Shown here: positions 53,901 to 63,147 of the stretch, piece by piece
Layout: every line of letters begins with the position of its first letter
Position numbering within the stretch: the stretch's first letter is position 1
NCBI GenBank assembly: GCA_016716885.1
Contig: JADJUV010000006.1
Location: forward strand, 51,367-115,366
Source of the DNA: Candidatus Trichofilum aggregatum
GTDB taxonomy: Bacteria > Chloroflexota > Anaerolineae > Promineifilales > Promineifilaceae
Length of the DNA stretch: 64,000 nt
Direction of reading: 5' to 3'
Notes under the pieces: model-generated
Told to the model about the DNA's origin: nothing
What the model saw: the letters and a program-made list of their open reading frames with translations, nothing else
Databases searched by the model: none
Translations under genes and position numbers: made by a program

Positions 53901-56900
53901 TCAACCCGTCCGGGGTTGAAACCGAAGTCAACCTCATCACCGTCGGCTGGGACAGCCAACCCGAACCTAACACCCCGGTCGAGGTCGTTTTCTATCGCCG
54001 CGACTGGCAAAGCGAACGAGTCGAACAATTCGGCCAGTTCACCACCCAATGGATACCCGTAGATACCGAAGTGGGTCGGGATCAAGTAACGACTGACAAC
54101 CAGGGTGAAGCCAGCGCCAGTTTTACCCCCGATGAAGGTGGAACCTATGTGGCCAAAGCCACCATCACCGATAGCTCAGGTGGCAGTTACACCAGCAGCA
54201 CCTACCTCTGGGTAACAGACCCCAGCTTCACCGGCTGGCGCAGCGACCCCCGCGAACGGCGCATGGATTTGACCCCCGACAACAACAGTTACAACGTGGG
54301 TGATACTGCCACCATTTTGGTGCAATCTCCCTTTGCCGACCCCGTTAAAGCCTGGCTCATCATCGAACGCGGCACGGTCATTGAAGAGCGGGTCATTACT
54401 CTGGACAACAGCAGTGATACCATCGAAATTCCTATTCCGGCTGGGTACGCCCCCAACGTCTATGTCAGCGTTGTAGCCGTTCAAGGCACGCTGGGCAACA
54501 CCGCCTTCGCTGATATTCGTCTGGGTATGACAGAGTTAGACATCAACCCGGAACAACTCTCGCTGAATGTCAGCGTAACGGCTGACCGCGAACTATATCA
54601 GCCCGGCGAAACCGCCACCTACACCATCCAGGTCACGGATTACGCCGGTAATCCCGTCTCGGCCGATGTATCGCTGGCCCTGGTTGACCTGGCTGTCCTG
54701 ACCCTCAAACCGGACAATGCGCCGCCCATTCTGGAAGCGTTCTATGCCAATCAACCCTTCCGTAGCCGCCTGGGATCGGGCCTCTTCTACAGTGGTGAAG
54801 GGCTAGAGATAGAAATTCCCAACCCGTTTGGTGGCGGGGGTGGCGGCGGGGGGGGAGAGGACTCTGCGGAATCAGTCGCTCTCCGTGATCAGCAAGATGA
54901 CGATGTGCGTAAAGATTTCCGGGATACCGCTTATTGGGAAGCCGTGGTAACCACCGATGAGGATGGCACGGCCACCGTCACCGTAGACCTGCCCGACAAC
55001 CTGACCACCTGGCGCATGAGTGCCAAAGCGGCCACTACCGATACCTGGTGGGACAAACCTTCAGCGATATTATCGCCACCAAACCATTGCTCATTCGCCC
55101 GGTCACGCCGCGTTTTATGACCGTGGGTGATGTGATTGAACTGGGGGCCATCGTCAACAACAACTCCGGCGCGCCCCAAACCGTCACCGTGCGCCTCAAT
55201 GCCAATGGAGTCACGCTGCAAACAGAGGCGGAACAAACCATTACCGTGCCTTCGGCTGGAAGTATGTTGGTGCGTTGGCCGGTGGTCGTGGATGATGTGG
55301 AAAACGCTGACCTGACTTTCCGGGTGAGCAATAGTGAATATAGCGACGCCAGCAAACCAACCTTTGGGGAAGGGCCAAATCAGCTTATCCCTGTTTATCG
55401 GTACACCGGTGAAGATATTGTGGGTACGTCTGGCATGATGACGGAGCCGGGCCGACGGGTAGAAGGAGTACTTCTGCCCCCCGGGTTTGATGATCGGCAG
55501 GGTACGGTGGAAGTGCAGATGACGGCCTCGCTCGCGGCCGCGCTCCTTGACGCCCTCACCTACACCGAAGAATACGACTTCCCCCCCAGTTGCCCCTATG
55601 GCTTCGCGGATCGTGTCCTGGCTACCTCATCCATCATCTACGCCTTAGACGAACTAGACCAAAGCAACCCCACCCTTCGTTCCCGGCTGGCTACTCTGAT
55701 CAACCAGGATATCGCCGCCCTGGAAGGCTTACAAAAGACCGATGGTGGCTGGGGTTGGTGCTACAGTGACGAAAGTGATGACTTCCTCACCGGACAAGTG
55801 TTCTTCGCCCTCATCATGGCCGAACGGGCTGGCTTCAACACCAGTTCCACCGTCATGAACAATGCCCAAAGTTATATCGAAGGGCTGGTAGCTCCGGCAA
55901 CCACGCTGAACGAAACCTGGGAAATTAACCGGCAGGCGTTTTTCCTCTACATCCTGGCCGAAAATGGCAACAACGACACCGCCGAGTTCGCTGATGACCT
56001 GTTTAGCGAACACCGCGACTTGCTCAACCCGTCTGCCAAAGCCTATCTGGTCATGGTGTACGAACTGAGCGGTAACAGCGGTTCCGACGCTCAACAAAGC
56101 CTCATCGCCGACCTGAACGATGCAGCTAACCTGACCGCCGCCGGGGCGCATTGGGAAAACATTGAGCAGGATTGGAACAACTTGAGCAGTGACATCAGCG
56201 GCACGGCCATTGCCCTCTCGGCCATGCTCCGGGTAGAGCCTGATAATCAGATTCTGCCCAATGTGGTGCGCTGGCTGATGGTGGCCCGCACCGCCGGACA
56301 TTGGCCCACCACCTACGAAACGGCCTGGAGCATTCACGCTTTGGCTGACTGGATGGTGGCTTCCGGCGAACTAAACGCCAACTACGACTATCTGTTCCAG
56401 AACAACCTGGTCACATTGGCCGAAGGAGAATTCAATCAGACTAATCTGGATGAAACGGTAAATGTTTCCATTCCGCTCAACACCTTGGTTCCTGAGGAAG
56501 TCAACTTCCTGGATTTCCAATATCTGAACGGCAATGGCAATTTGTATTACACCGCTTATCTGGACAGCTTCATTGATGCGTCCACCGTCAGTGCCACCAG
56601 TCGAGGCATTACCGTACAACGCACCTACTACGACGCCACCTGCATCCCCGAAGAAGACACGTGTGAACCCATTACCCGCATCGCCGCCGGGCAACAGGTG
56701 CGTGTCCAGTTGACCATCGTGGCCGAAAACGACCTGGTTTATGCCATCGTCGAAGATTACCTGCCGTCCGGGGCTGAGGCGATTGACCCTGGTCTGGAAA
56801 CCAGTGCCAGCCTGGAAGGGGGCATCAACCGCACGGATGATACCTATCGGTATGGATATTGGGGTTGGTGGTACTTCAACCGTATTGAGTACCGGGACGA

Positions 56901-57072
56901 GAAAGTGGTGTTTTATAGTGAGTTCCTGCCCGCAGGAACCTACCAATACACCTACTACCTGCAAACCACCATCCCTGGTGTCTATCAGGTACGCCCCACC
57001 CTGGCCCGCGAGGAGTTCTTCCCTGAAGTCTTTGGCCGAAGCGATGGGATGTTATTTGTCATCGAAGAGTAA
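50990..57072 (+). CDS. Bacterial alpha-2-macroglobulin-like lipoprotein lacking the thioester motif, split by one-base frameshift
   Basis: The protein starts with a lipoprotein signal (LLAICLIIIFVLAAC; lipid Cys about residue 25) and a Thr/Pro-rich linker. Three Ig-like (SbsA-type) domains with FDQPMDRASVE and FNMPMDRAS repeats follow. The MG domains include DRPIYRPGDTVAFRGILRD and SADVSLALVDLAVL, and the region before the break ends TTWRMSAKA. The second frame holds LLIRPVTPRFMTVGD and the thioester-domain helices (TDGGWGWCYSDESDDFLTG). The expected Cys-x-Glu-Gln thioester reads SCPYGFAD, so the Gln is absent. Adding one base at 55044-55045 gives TDTLVGQTF and joins about 2027 residues. Family members trap proteases at the cell surface; without the thioester this one cannot couple covalently. 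Confidence 0.88.
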
Positions 57073-57092
57073 ACCGTAAACCGTAACAAAAC

Positions 57093-57126
57093 AAAAACGC
57101 CGTCACAGTGACGGCGTTTTTGTTTT
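57093..57126. terminator. Terminator after the alpha-2-macroglobulin gene
   Basis: AAAACGCCGTCA and TGACGGCGTTTT form a perfect stem around CAG, with flanking A and T runs, so it can act on both strands. Confidence 0.9.
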
Positions 57127-57295
57127 ATGCAGGTGACGAAATTCAATATGGAAACCGTGACAGGTTTTGATCTCACAATGGGCTTATAGTGTTGGGTTTG
57201 GGGTTTTTTCTCCCCCGGGGGGCAAAAAGAAGGGGGGGAGAGGGGGGGTTAGCGAGAATGTATTGGTGTGGTCTTTCTGAATAGGAGAGGCGAAC

Positions 57296-58167
57296 ATGAA
57301 AAACCGAATTGTATTGGTAAGCCTGTGGTCAGGCGTAATGGTATTGGTTGTAGGCTGGCTGTTTGGGTTGATGGGGGCGCACGCGGCCGCGCCCACCACA
57401 GATACATCTACCTACGTATCTTTTATAGCGCGGCCGCACCCCACTCCCCTCAGTGATTATTTCCGCGCCAATGTCGAAATCGCCGACCCGGCCAAACAAT
57501 TGAGCTAGAGTGGGCCACCCAGGAAACTACCTGGGTCACGATTTACCACCTGTTACCCACCGGTCAGTTGGGCACATGGTGGGAAGTGGGGGCCAGTGGC
57601 ATGATGACCTATACCATCAGCCCCCTGGAGCGTAATCAGACCCGCTTCATCCTCTATGCCGGTAATGAGGGCACACCTTACGCCACAGCCTTTTTGACCA
57701 TTCCCCTCACATGCCCGGACACCTGGTTCTTCAATCCCCATCCCGGCATCTGCCCGGCAGGCCCAGCCATCTTGTCCGCAGGGGCCGAGCAACATTTTGA
57801 GCATGGTCTGATGCTGTGGGTGGAAGGGGAAGACACCATCTATGTTCTCTTTGATGATGGCAATTCACCCCGTTGGAGTACCTACCAGGACGAATGGGAC
57901 CCCGGCGACCCGGAAGACGACCCCACGATTATTCCCCCGCCTGGTTACTACCAGCCCGTTCGTGGTTTTGGTCTGGTTTGGCGTGAACAGATGGGCGTCC
58001 GGGATCGTTTGGGCTGGGCAGTTGATCTGGAATCTACCTACCCCACGGCCGTGCAGCGGACTTCATACCCTCGCTACAACGATACCTATATCCGGGCGGC
58101 AGATGGCAACGTGTGGCGGCTGTTGACCGAACATAGTGGTTGGGAAAAAATCATCGTAACGCCGTAA
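57296..58167 (+). CDS. Secreted protein of unknown function, split by one-base frameshift
   Basis: The N-terminal frame (57296-57508) has a signal peptide (VLVSLWSGVMVLVVGWLFGLM, then AHAAAP). The second part continues in the -1 frame. Adding one base in CCCGG at 57487-57491 gives ADPGQTIELEWATQETTWVT and one protein of about 290 residues with a stop at 58167. The mature part has a beta-sandwich-like first half (GMMTYTISPLERNQTRF) and a second half rich in Trp, Tyr, Asp and Pro (GFGLVWREQMGVRDRLGWAV). No family is recognised; export and possible surface or carbohydrate binding are inferred only. Confidence 0.68.
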
Positions 58168-58277
58168 ACCCCAATAATAAACTCGCCATTGGCTTTTTGT
58201 GCTGACCTCTGGAGACTAAGAGACTGAGAGATTAAGAGATTCCAGAGGTCGTCCAATTTTTCGCCAGAGTCGAATAA

Positions 58278-58319
58278 CAAAAAAAGGTGACACACACCTG
58301 ATCGGTGCGCGTCACCTTA
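58278..58319 (-). terminator. Terminator of the SdrD-like gene
   Basis: On the minus strand AAGGTGAC (58318-58311) and GTCACCTT (58291-58284) pair and are followed by a T7 run. It lies between two convergent genes. Confidence 0.8.
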
Positions 58320-58348
58320 TGACTTTGTCGTTGTGAGTGGTTAGCCGG

Positions 58349-59032
58349 TTAGTTTTGTTTGCGCCAGAGTTGCCGCCACTGAAGGGTCAGCCCTACGAGG
58401 ATGAACCCAAAGCCGGTGAGGGTAAGCGCTAGAATGGATGGCGCGACCAGGGTTCCCGAAGCAGGCAAAACAGATGGTCCAGGCGCGGCCGCGGCCCCTT
58501 TCCGTACACAAAAATTCACCCCCAGCGCCACTGGCTGTTCCGCACTGATAAAGGCCGACTGCGTAGCCGCCGAAGAAACGGAATAACCCGCCGGGGGCAC
58601 CGCACTCACCTGCCAGGTGCCCAAACCAGCCGCCACCAATCCATAACTACCATCCGCTCCCGATTCCAGAAAGACCGTCGTGGCTCCATCATTACTGACA
58701 AACCGGATGACAATGCCCGGCAAAGCTGGCTCATTTTGATCCACACATTTGCCATCATTGTTTTTATCCTCATACACCGTACCCCGGATAGAGCCGTTAC
58801 TCTGCCCACCTGAACCACCTGTCGAAGGCACATTTGTAGCGGTGGGAGGCACGGTCGTGGGGGATGTAGGGGTGTTTGTCGCTGTTGGGGTGGGTCCATC
58901 ACCTTCATTGGTAGGTGTGGGACGGGGTGTGTTGGTGGCAGTGGGATCGCCTTGTGCCTGGGTGGGCACAGCTCCCAAAAATGAGACGAATAAGATAATG
59001 AGTAGGAACGCGGCCGCAAACTGACGATACAT
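58349..59032 (-). CDS. SdrD B-like surface protein with LPASG-type C-terminal anchor
   Basis: The 227 residues have a signal peptide (FAAAFLLIILFVSFLGAVPTQA), a Thr/Pro-rich stalk (TATNTPRPTPTNEGDGPTPT region), one SdrD B-like/collagen-binding B-type domain (GTVYEDKNNDGKCVDQNEPA; DGSYGLVAAGLGTWQVSAVP), and at the end VLPASG, a membrane helix and WRKQN. This layout is that of a sortase-type cell-wall anchor with LPASG in place of LPxTG. The DKNNDGKC segment is a Ca-binding-type loop. A terminator follows on this strand. Confidence 0.85.
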   Translation of the reverse strand: MYRQFAAAFLLIILFVSFLGAVPTQAQGDPTATNTPRPTPTNEGDGPTPTATNTPTSPTTVPPTATNVPSTGGSGGQSNGSIRGTVYEDKNNDGKCVDQNEPALPGIVIRFVSNDGATTVFLESGADGSYGLVAAGLGTWQVSAVPPAGYSVSSAATQSAFISAEQPVALGVNFCVRKGAAAAPGPSVLPASGTLVAPSILALTLTGFGFILVGLTLQWRQLWRKQN

Positions 59033-59319
59033 GAAACACCTCCCTTCTGGCAGGTAACCCTAACTGACAACAAAACAATATAGCTATATCGAGGTCAAAC
59101 AACTTACCACATTTTATGTCTATTATCATTTTATGTCTAATTGACCATAAATTCAACCCTGTCCATTACTTAAGTTTGAAGTTCCCCACGCAAAACGCGG
59201 CCGCGAGCCTTCACCTGTTCTCACCCTCATGGTCAAACAAATAATTGTTCGGGGTTGCCATCCATACCATTTGATCTGATACTTTAGGGTCTGTGCCCAT
59301 CTAATATAAGGAGTCGAAT
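59033..59319. other. Divergent upstream region of the SdrD-like and M36 genes
   Basis: About 290 bases lie between divergent genes. There is one GCGGCCGC copy (near 59196), an AT-rich centre and the ribosome site AAGGAG (59308-59313) before the protease ATG. No other feature is clear. Confidence 0.5.
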
Positions 59320-61662
59320 ATGCAGAAAAAGTTACATGTTTTCCCCTTTAGTCGTATCCTGTTTTTTGTCCTACTCCTCGCGGCCGCCATCTTTGCCATC
59401 AGCATGAGCCAAAACGCGGCCGCGACCCCCACCGATCCTTTCATCATTCCCAACGACCTGGAAGCTACCCATGAATTGCCCGGCCAATCCATCAGCCAGG
59501 TCACGGGTGCGCCGCTGGCCTTGTATGGCGTTAATTACCCCGTCGCCGCTGGTTCACCGGAAGAGATGGCCCGGCAATACCTCAGCGCCAACGCCGCCCA
59601 ACTGCACCTAAAATCCAACACGTTAGACGATCTCGTCTATCGAGTGATGCGCCAGGGACCATCGGGCACGGTGGTGCGTTTCACCCAGCAGGTAGCTGGC
59701 GTTCCTGTTTACCAGGCTGAAATCGCGGTGCACATCAATAACCAGAACATGGTGACAGCCGTGACCAGCCAGTACAAGGAAGGGGCGGCGTTGAACAGTG
59801 TGGCCCCCACGCTCGCGGCCGCGGACGCCCATCGTCTGGCCGTTGATTACCTCACCGCCCAGGCTCCCTTCCACTTTGATACCACCACCCTGGTCGTTTA
59901 CCACAACGCCAACAACGGCGAAACCCGTCTGGCGCACCAAATTCGTTTGGAACCCTCTGATCCGTTGGGTTATTGGGAACTTCTGGTAGATGCCCACAGC
60001 GGTGAATTCATCAAAGTTGTCAACCTGGCTGCCGAAGCTGATGATGGCAAATCACCTCAGATGGTAGATGGTACCGGTTTCGTTTTCGATCCCGATCCTC
60101 TTTCTTCAGCCCAGGCCACCTATGGGGATGCCGGCTTTACCGATGGTAATGATGCCACAACTCCTCAAATGGATGCCCAACGATTCAGTGTCACACTGAA
60201 AGACATCCAGTTCGATGGTGCCAATTACACCCTCATCGGCCCCTGGGCCGAGGTGCAGGACTTTGAAAGTCCGTTCTACGGCCTTTTCCCCCAACCGACC
60301 AGCACCTTCAATTACAATCGCTTTGACGATGCCTTTGAGGTAGCCCACACCTACTACCACATTGATAACATCATGCGTTACCTCAATATCACCTTAGGCT
60401 TAAGCATTGAACCCAGTGCCTATTCCGGTGGTGTGCGCTTCGATCCGCATGGTCTTAATGGGGATGACAATTCCCATTATCTGGGTGGTTCTCAACGCGT
60501 GGCCTTTGGTGAAGGTGGGGTGGATGACGCCGAAGATGCGGATGTGGTCATCCACGAACTGGGTCATGGTCTGCATGACTGGGTGACAAACGGTGGTTTA
60601 TCGCAGGTTAATGGCCTGAGTGAAGGGATTGGTGACTTTGTGGCCCAATCTTACAGCCGCAGCCTGAACCAATGGGATCCTGGGGATCCCCAATATCACT
60701 GGGTGTTTAGTTGGGACGGGCACAACCCGTTTTGGAATGGGCGCATTACCAACTATGGCGCTGTCTGGCCCGGTGGCCTGGTTGGACAAGTACATACGGA
60801 CGGGCAGATTTGGGCCACCTGTATGATGAAAGTGTGGAATGCCATTGGTCGTGATCTGACTGAGACAGCCCATTGGGAAGGGATTGGCATGACCAATTCT
60901 AGTAGCAATCAAAATGTGGCCGCCAATGCTGTTTTCCAGGCGGCTATTGACTTGAATTACCCAACCCCCACGCTCCAAAGTATGCGCACACAAATGGTGA
61001 CTTGTGGCTACACACTTCCCGAAGTACCGGTTCCTGATTTTACGATGGGAGCCACACCGGCCAGTCAAGAAGTCTGTGTGGGTAGTAATGCCGTTTATTC
61101 GGTACAGGTTGGCTCGCAACTGGGTTACAACCAGACAGTGGTACTGAATGCCAGCGGCCACCCGGCGGGCACAACGGCGGCTTTCTCGCCAGCCAGCGCC
61201 TCGGCCCCGTATACCAGTACGCTGACGATTGGCAACACCGCCGCGGCCGCGACCGGTAGTTACACCATCAGCATCGTGGGTGTGGCGCCTACCGCTACCC
61301 ATACCACCACAGTGGGTCTGACCCTCAACGATATCCCCACTACCATCGCCCTGACCGCCCCGGCCAATGGGGCCACCGGTCAACCGCTCATGCCCACCTT
61401 CACATGGCAGGCTAACGCGGCCGCGACCACCTATCTGCTAGAAGTGGCCCATGACAGTCTGTTTACCCATATCGTCTATAGCGCCAGTGGGCAAACCGGC
61501 ACGTCACACACCGCTACCACCGCCCTCGATCCGGAAACGACCCATTATTGGCGAGTACGTGGGGTGAACAGTTGTGGCAATGGCGCCTACTCCAGCACCT
61601 ACAGCTTCACCACCGAGGCTGGTTTCGCGGACACCTATCTGCCCCTCATCGTCAAACCATAA
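59320..61662 (+). CDS. Secreted M36 (fungalysin-type) metalloprotease with C-terminal beta domains and YLPLI end
   Basis: The protein has a signal peptide (ILFFVLLLAAAIFAISMSQ). An FTP-type propeptide region follows (residues about 35-230; VVRFTQQVAGVPVYQAEIAV and WELLVDAHSGEFIKVVN). The catalytic domain has the zinc motif HELGH at about 412-416 (VVIHELGHGLHDWVT) and the third-ligand region NGLSEGIGDF. C-terminal beta domains include ATPASQEVCVGSNAVYSVQV and a fibronectin-III-like module (YLLEVAHDSLFTH; HYWRVRGVNSCG). The protein ends in ADTYLPLIVKP, matching the ends or linkers of two other exported proteins in this window. Activation by removal of the propeptide is expected. It is likely an extracellular peptide scavenger. 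Confidence 0.92.
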   Translation: MQKKLHVFPFSRILFFVLLLAAAIFAISMSQNAAATPTDPFIIPNDLEATHELPGQSISQVTGAPLALYGVNYPVAAGSPEEMARQYLSANAAQLHLKSNTLDDLVYRVMRQGPSGTVVRFTQQVAGVPVYQAEIAVHINNQNMVTAVTSQYKEGAALNSVAPTLAAADAHRLAVDYLTAQAPFHFDTTTLVVYHNANNGETRLAHQIRLEPSDPLGYWELLVDAHSGEFIKVVNLAAEADDGKSPQMVDGTGFVFDPDPLSSAQATYGDAGFTDGNDATTPQMDAQRFSVTLKDIQFDGANYTLIGPWAEVQDFESPFYGLFPQPTSTFNYNRFDDAFEVAHTYYHIDNIMRYLNITLGLSIEPSAYSGGVRFDPHGLNGDDNSHYLGGSQRVAFGEGGVDDAEDADVVIHELGHGLHDWVTNGGLSQVNGLSEGIGDFVAQSYSRSLNQWDPGDPQYHWVFSWDGHNPFWNGRITNYGAVWPGGLVGQVHTDGQIWATCMMKVWNAIGRDLTETAHWEGIGMTNSSSNQNVAANAVFQAAIDLNYPTPTLQSMRTQMVTCGYTLPEVPVPDFTMGATPASQEVCVGSNAVYSVQVGSQLGYNQTVVLNASGHPAGTTAAFSPASASAPYTSTLTIGNTAAAATGSYTISIVGVAPTATHTTTVGLTLNDIPTTIALTAPANGATGQPLMPTFTWQANAAATTYLLEVAHDSLFTHIVYSASGQTGTSHTATTALDPETTHYWRVRGVNSCGNGAYSSTYSFTTEAGFADTYLPLIVKP

Positions 61663-61684
61663 AACCAACCCTTTCCAGCTAAAC

Positions 61685-61720
61685 AAAAAACGGCCGAGAG
61701 TTCGCTCTCTGCCGTTTTTT
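61685..61720. terminator. Terminator of the M36 protease gene
   Basis: AAAAAACGGC (61685-61694) and GCCGTTTTTT (61711-61720) enclose a further small stem AGAG/CTCT. The symmetrical A and T runs make it bidirectional. Confidence 0.88.
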
Positions 61721-61788
61721 GTTTGGGGTAGGACGATCTATCAAGAAAGTGTCAAAAACAATTACCCTGTAATGGACCCATCCCCTAT

Positions 61789-61901
61789 CCCCTTCCCGGC
61801 GGGAAGGGGAACCGGATCTGTGGGCAAAATGGGGTGCTTCGCACCCCATTTTGCCCACATTAAAAAACGCCCCGCCCCTGGGGGCGGGGCTGGGGGTGGG
61901 G
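61789..61901. repeat. Shoulder repeat with a different palindrome insert
   Basis: CCCCTTCCCGGCGGGAAGGGG (61789-61809) on the left and CGCCCCTGGGGGCGGGG near 61873-61889 on the right frame a palindrome at 61820-61858. Its arms are GTGGGCAAAATGGGGTGC with loop TTC, 18 bp perfect. The shoulders match those at 47341-47447, but the palindrome is unrelated. Confidence 0.75.
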
Positions 61902-61984
61902 AAACCCGGGCGAGCAAATTCACGAACTCTAAGGCGTTAGCGAAGATGATACGTTTGGCGTAGCGAACAGCCGTTCTGTTATTC

Positions 61985-61990
61985 TATAAT
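61985..61990 (+). promoter_or_regulatory. -10 box of the AraC-like gene
   Basis: TATAAT at 61985-61990 lies only 6 nt before ATG 61997, so a transcript would start at or next to the start codon. The -35 box is weak. Confidence 0.45.
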
Positions 61991-61996
61991 ACCAAC

Positions 61997-62374
61997 ATGG
62001 TAACTGAAAGCCCTACCCAACACATCCATGCCCAATGTATCAACGAGGTTGAGCAGTACATCCGCGAGCACATCAGTGAACCCCTGAACCGGGAGCGGCT
62101 GGCGGAAGTCGCCGGTTTCTCTGTGCCTCACCTTCATCGCATCTTTACCGCCCAGCGGGGTGAAAATATTGCCAGCTATGTGCGCCGGGTACGGCTGGAA
62201 CGAGCCGGGCGCAAGTTACGGATGGGTGCTGTAGACATCACCGAAGTGGCCCAAGCCGCTGGTTATGACACCCATGCCGCTTTTAGCAAGGCGTTCAAAC
62301 AGCAGTATGGCCTCACTCCCAGAGAATTTCGGCAACTTGACTGCCGCACCGCTACCCAAATGTTGCGCCGGTAA
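61997..62374 (+). CDS. AraC-family DNA-binding domain protein
   Basis: The 125 residues form the double helix-turn-helix of AraC/XylS regulators. The first HTH is LAEVAGFSVPHLHRIFTAQ and the second is ITEVAQAAGYDTHAAFSKAF, followed by YGLTPREFR. There is no ligand-binding domain; it resembles stand-alone Rob/SoxS/GyrI-type N-terminal modules. The VOC-family gene follows after 79 bases on the same strand and may be a target or partner. A -10 box directly before the ATG hints at a leaderless mRNA. Confidence 0.9.
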   Translation: MVTESPTQHIHAQCINEVEQYIREHISEPLNRERLAEVAGFSVPHLHRIFTAQRGENIASYVRRVRLERAGRKLRMGAVDITEVAQAAGYDTHAAFSKAFKQQYGLTPREFRQLDCRTATQMLRR

Positions 62375-62453
62375 ACAGGCGGCGCGGCCGCGTTACGTAG
62401 AATAAAACCGGAAGCCAACCCGTCTTTTGTTCTACACCTATAGGAAGGAAACC

Positions 62454-62858
62454 ATGAGCATCCACATCAAACTGACCAGTGTATCTATAGATGATTACGA
62501 CAAGGCGTTGCACTTTTATACCGATATTTTGGGCTTTGTGAAAAAGCACGATATGCCCTTGGGTGGAGATGCCCGCTGGATCACCGTTGTTTCACCCGGC
62601 GATCCCAACGGCACGGAACTGCTTTTGGAACCCAATGCCGAATACCCGACGATGAAGGCGTTCAAGGAAGCCCTGGTCAACGATGGCATTCCCTTCACCG
62701 CCTTCCAGGTGGACGATGTTCAACAAGAATATGCACGATTGCGGCAACTGGGGGTGGAATTTACGATGGAGCCGACCAACATGGGCATGGCGACGGTGGC
62801 CGTTTTGAATGATACCTGTGGCAATCTCATCCAGATTTATGAGGTCACGGCTGTATAG
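62454..62858 (+). CDS. VOC (glyoxalase/bleomycin-resistance) family protein
   Basis: From ATG 62454 (ribosome site AGGAAGGA) the 134 residues show two beta-alpha-beta-beta-beta repeats. These include VSIDDYDKALHFYTDILGF, WITVVSPGDPNGTELLLEP and, at the end, TVAVLNDTCGNLIQIYE with the metal-type Glu. Such proteins bind a metal and isomerise, cleave or sequester small molecules; the substrate is unknown. Pairing with an AraC-type gene suggests a stress or drug-response unit. Confidence 0.9.
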   Translation: MSIHIKLTSVSIDDYDKALHFYTDILGFVKKHDMPLGGDARWITVVSPGDPNGTELLLEPNAEYPTMKAFKEALVNDGIPFTAFQVDDVQQEYARLRQLGVEFTMEPTNMGMATVAVLNDTCGNLIQIYEVTAV

Positions 62859-62943
62859 GATTAAGCCAATCTAACCGTGTTACCCATACTGGAAACGCGG
62901 GGCCGCACAACGGGGATTGCGGCCGCGTTTTTCGTTTCATAAT

Positions 62944-63020
62944 CGTTCAGTTAGGTTACATCAACGGATTAGAAACAAACGGATTTTTTCAGAGGCCTTG
63001 GGTCCTTTCCAAAGTCCGTT
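62944..63020. repeat. Partial copy of element family D
   Basis: CGTTCAGTT, TACATCAACGG, AAACGGATTTT, CAGAGGCC and TCCTTTC occur in the same order as in the 132-bp element at 27466-27597. The right end is missing and no target duplication is seen. Confidence 0.65.
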
Positions 63021-63147
63021 GATGCACATCCCCCATTTTCCCTCCACACCGCCACGCCCCCAGCCCATCTCCCTTCATCCTTCATAATTCATAATTCCTA
63101 ATTTATGGTATCCTACCAGCCATTCTTACCCACTTTAGGAGGTCTCC

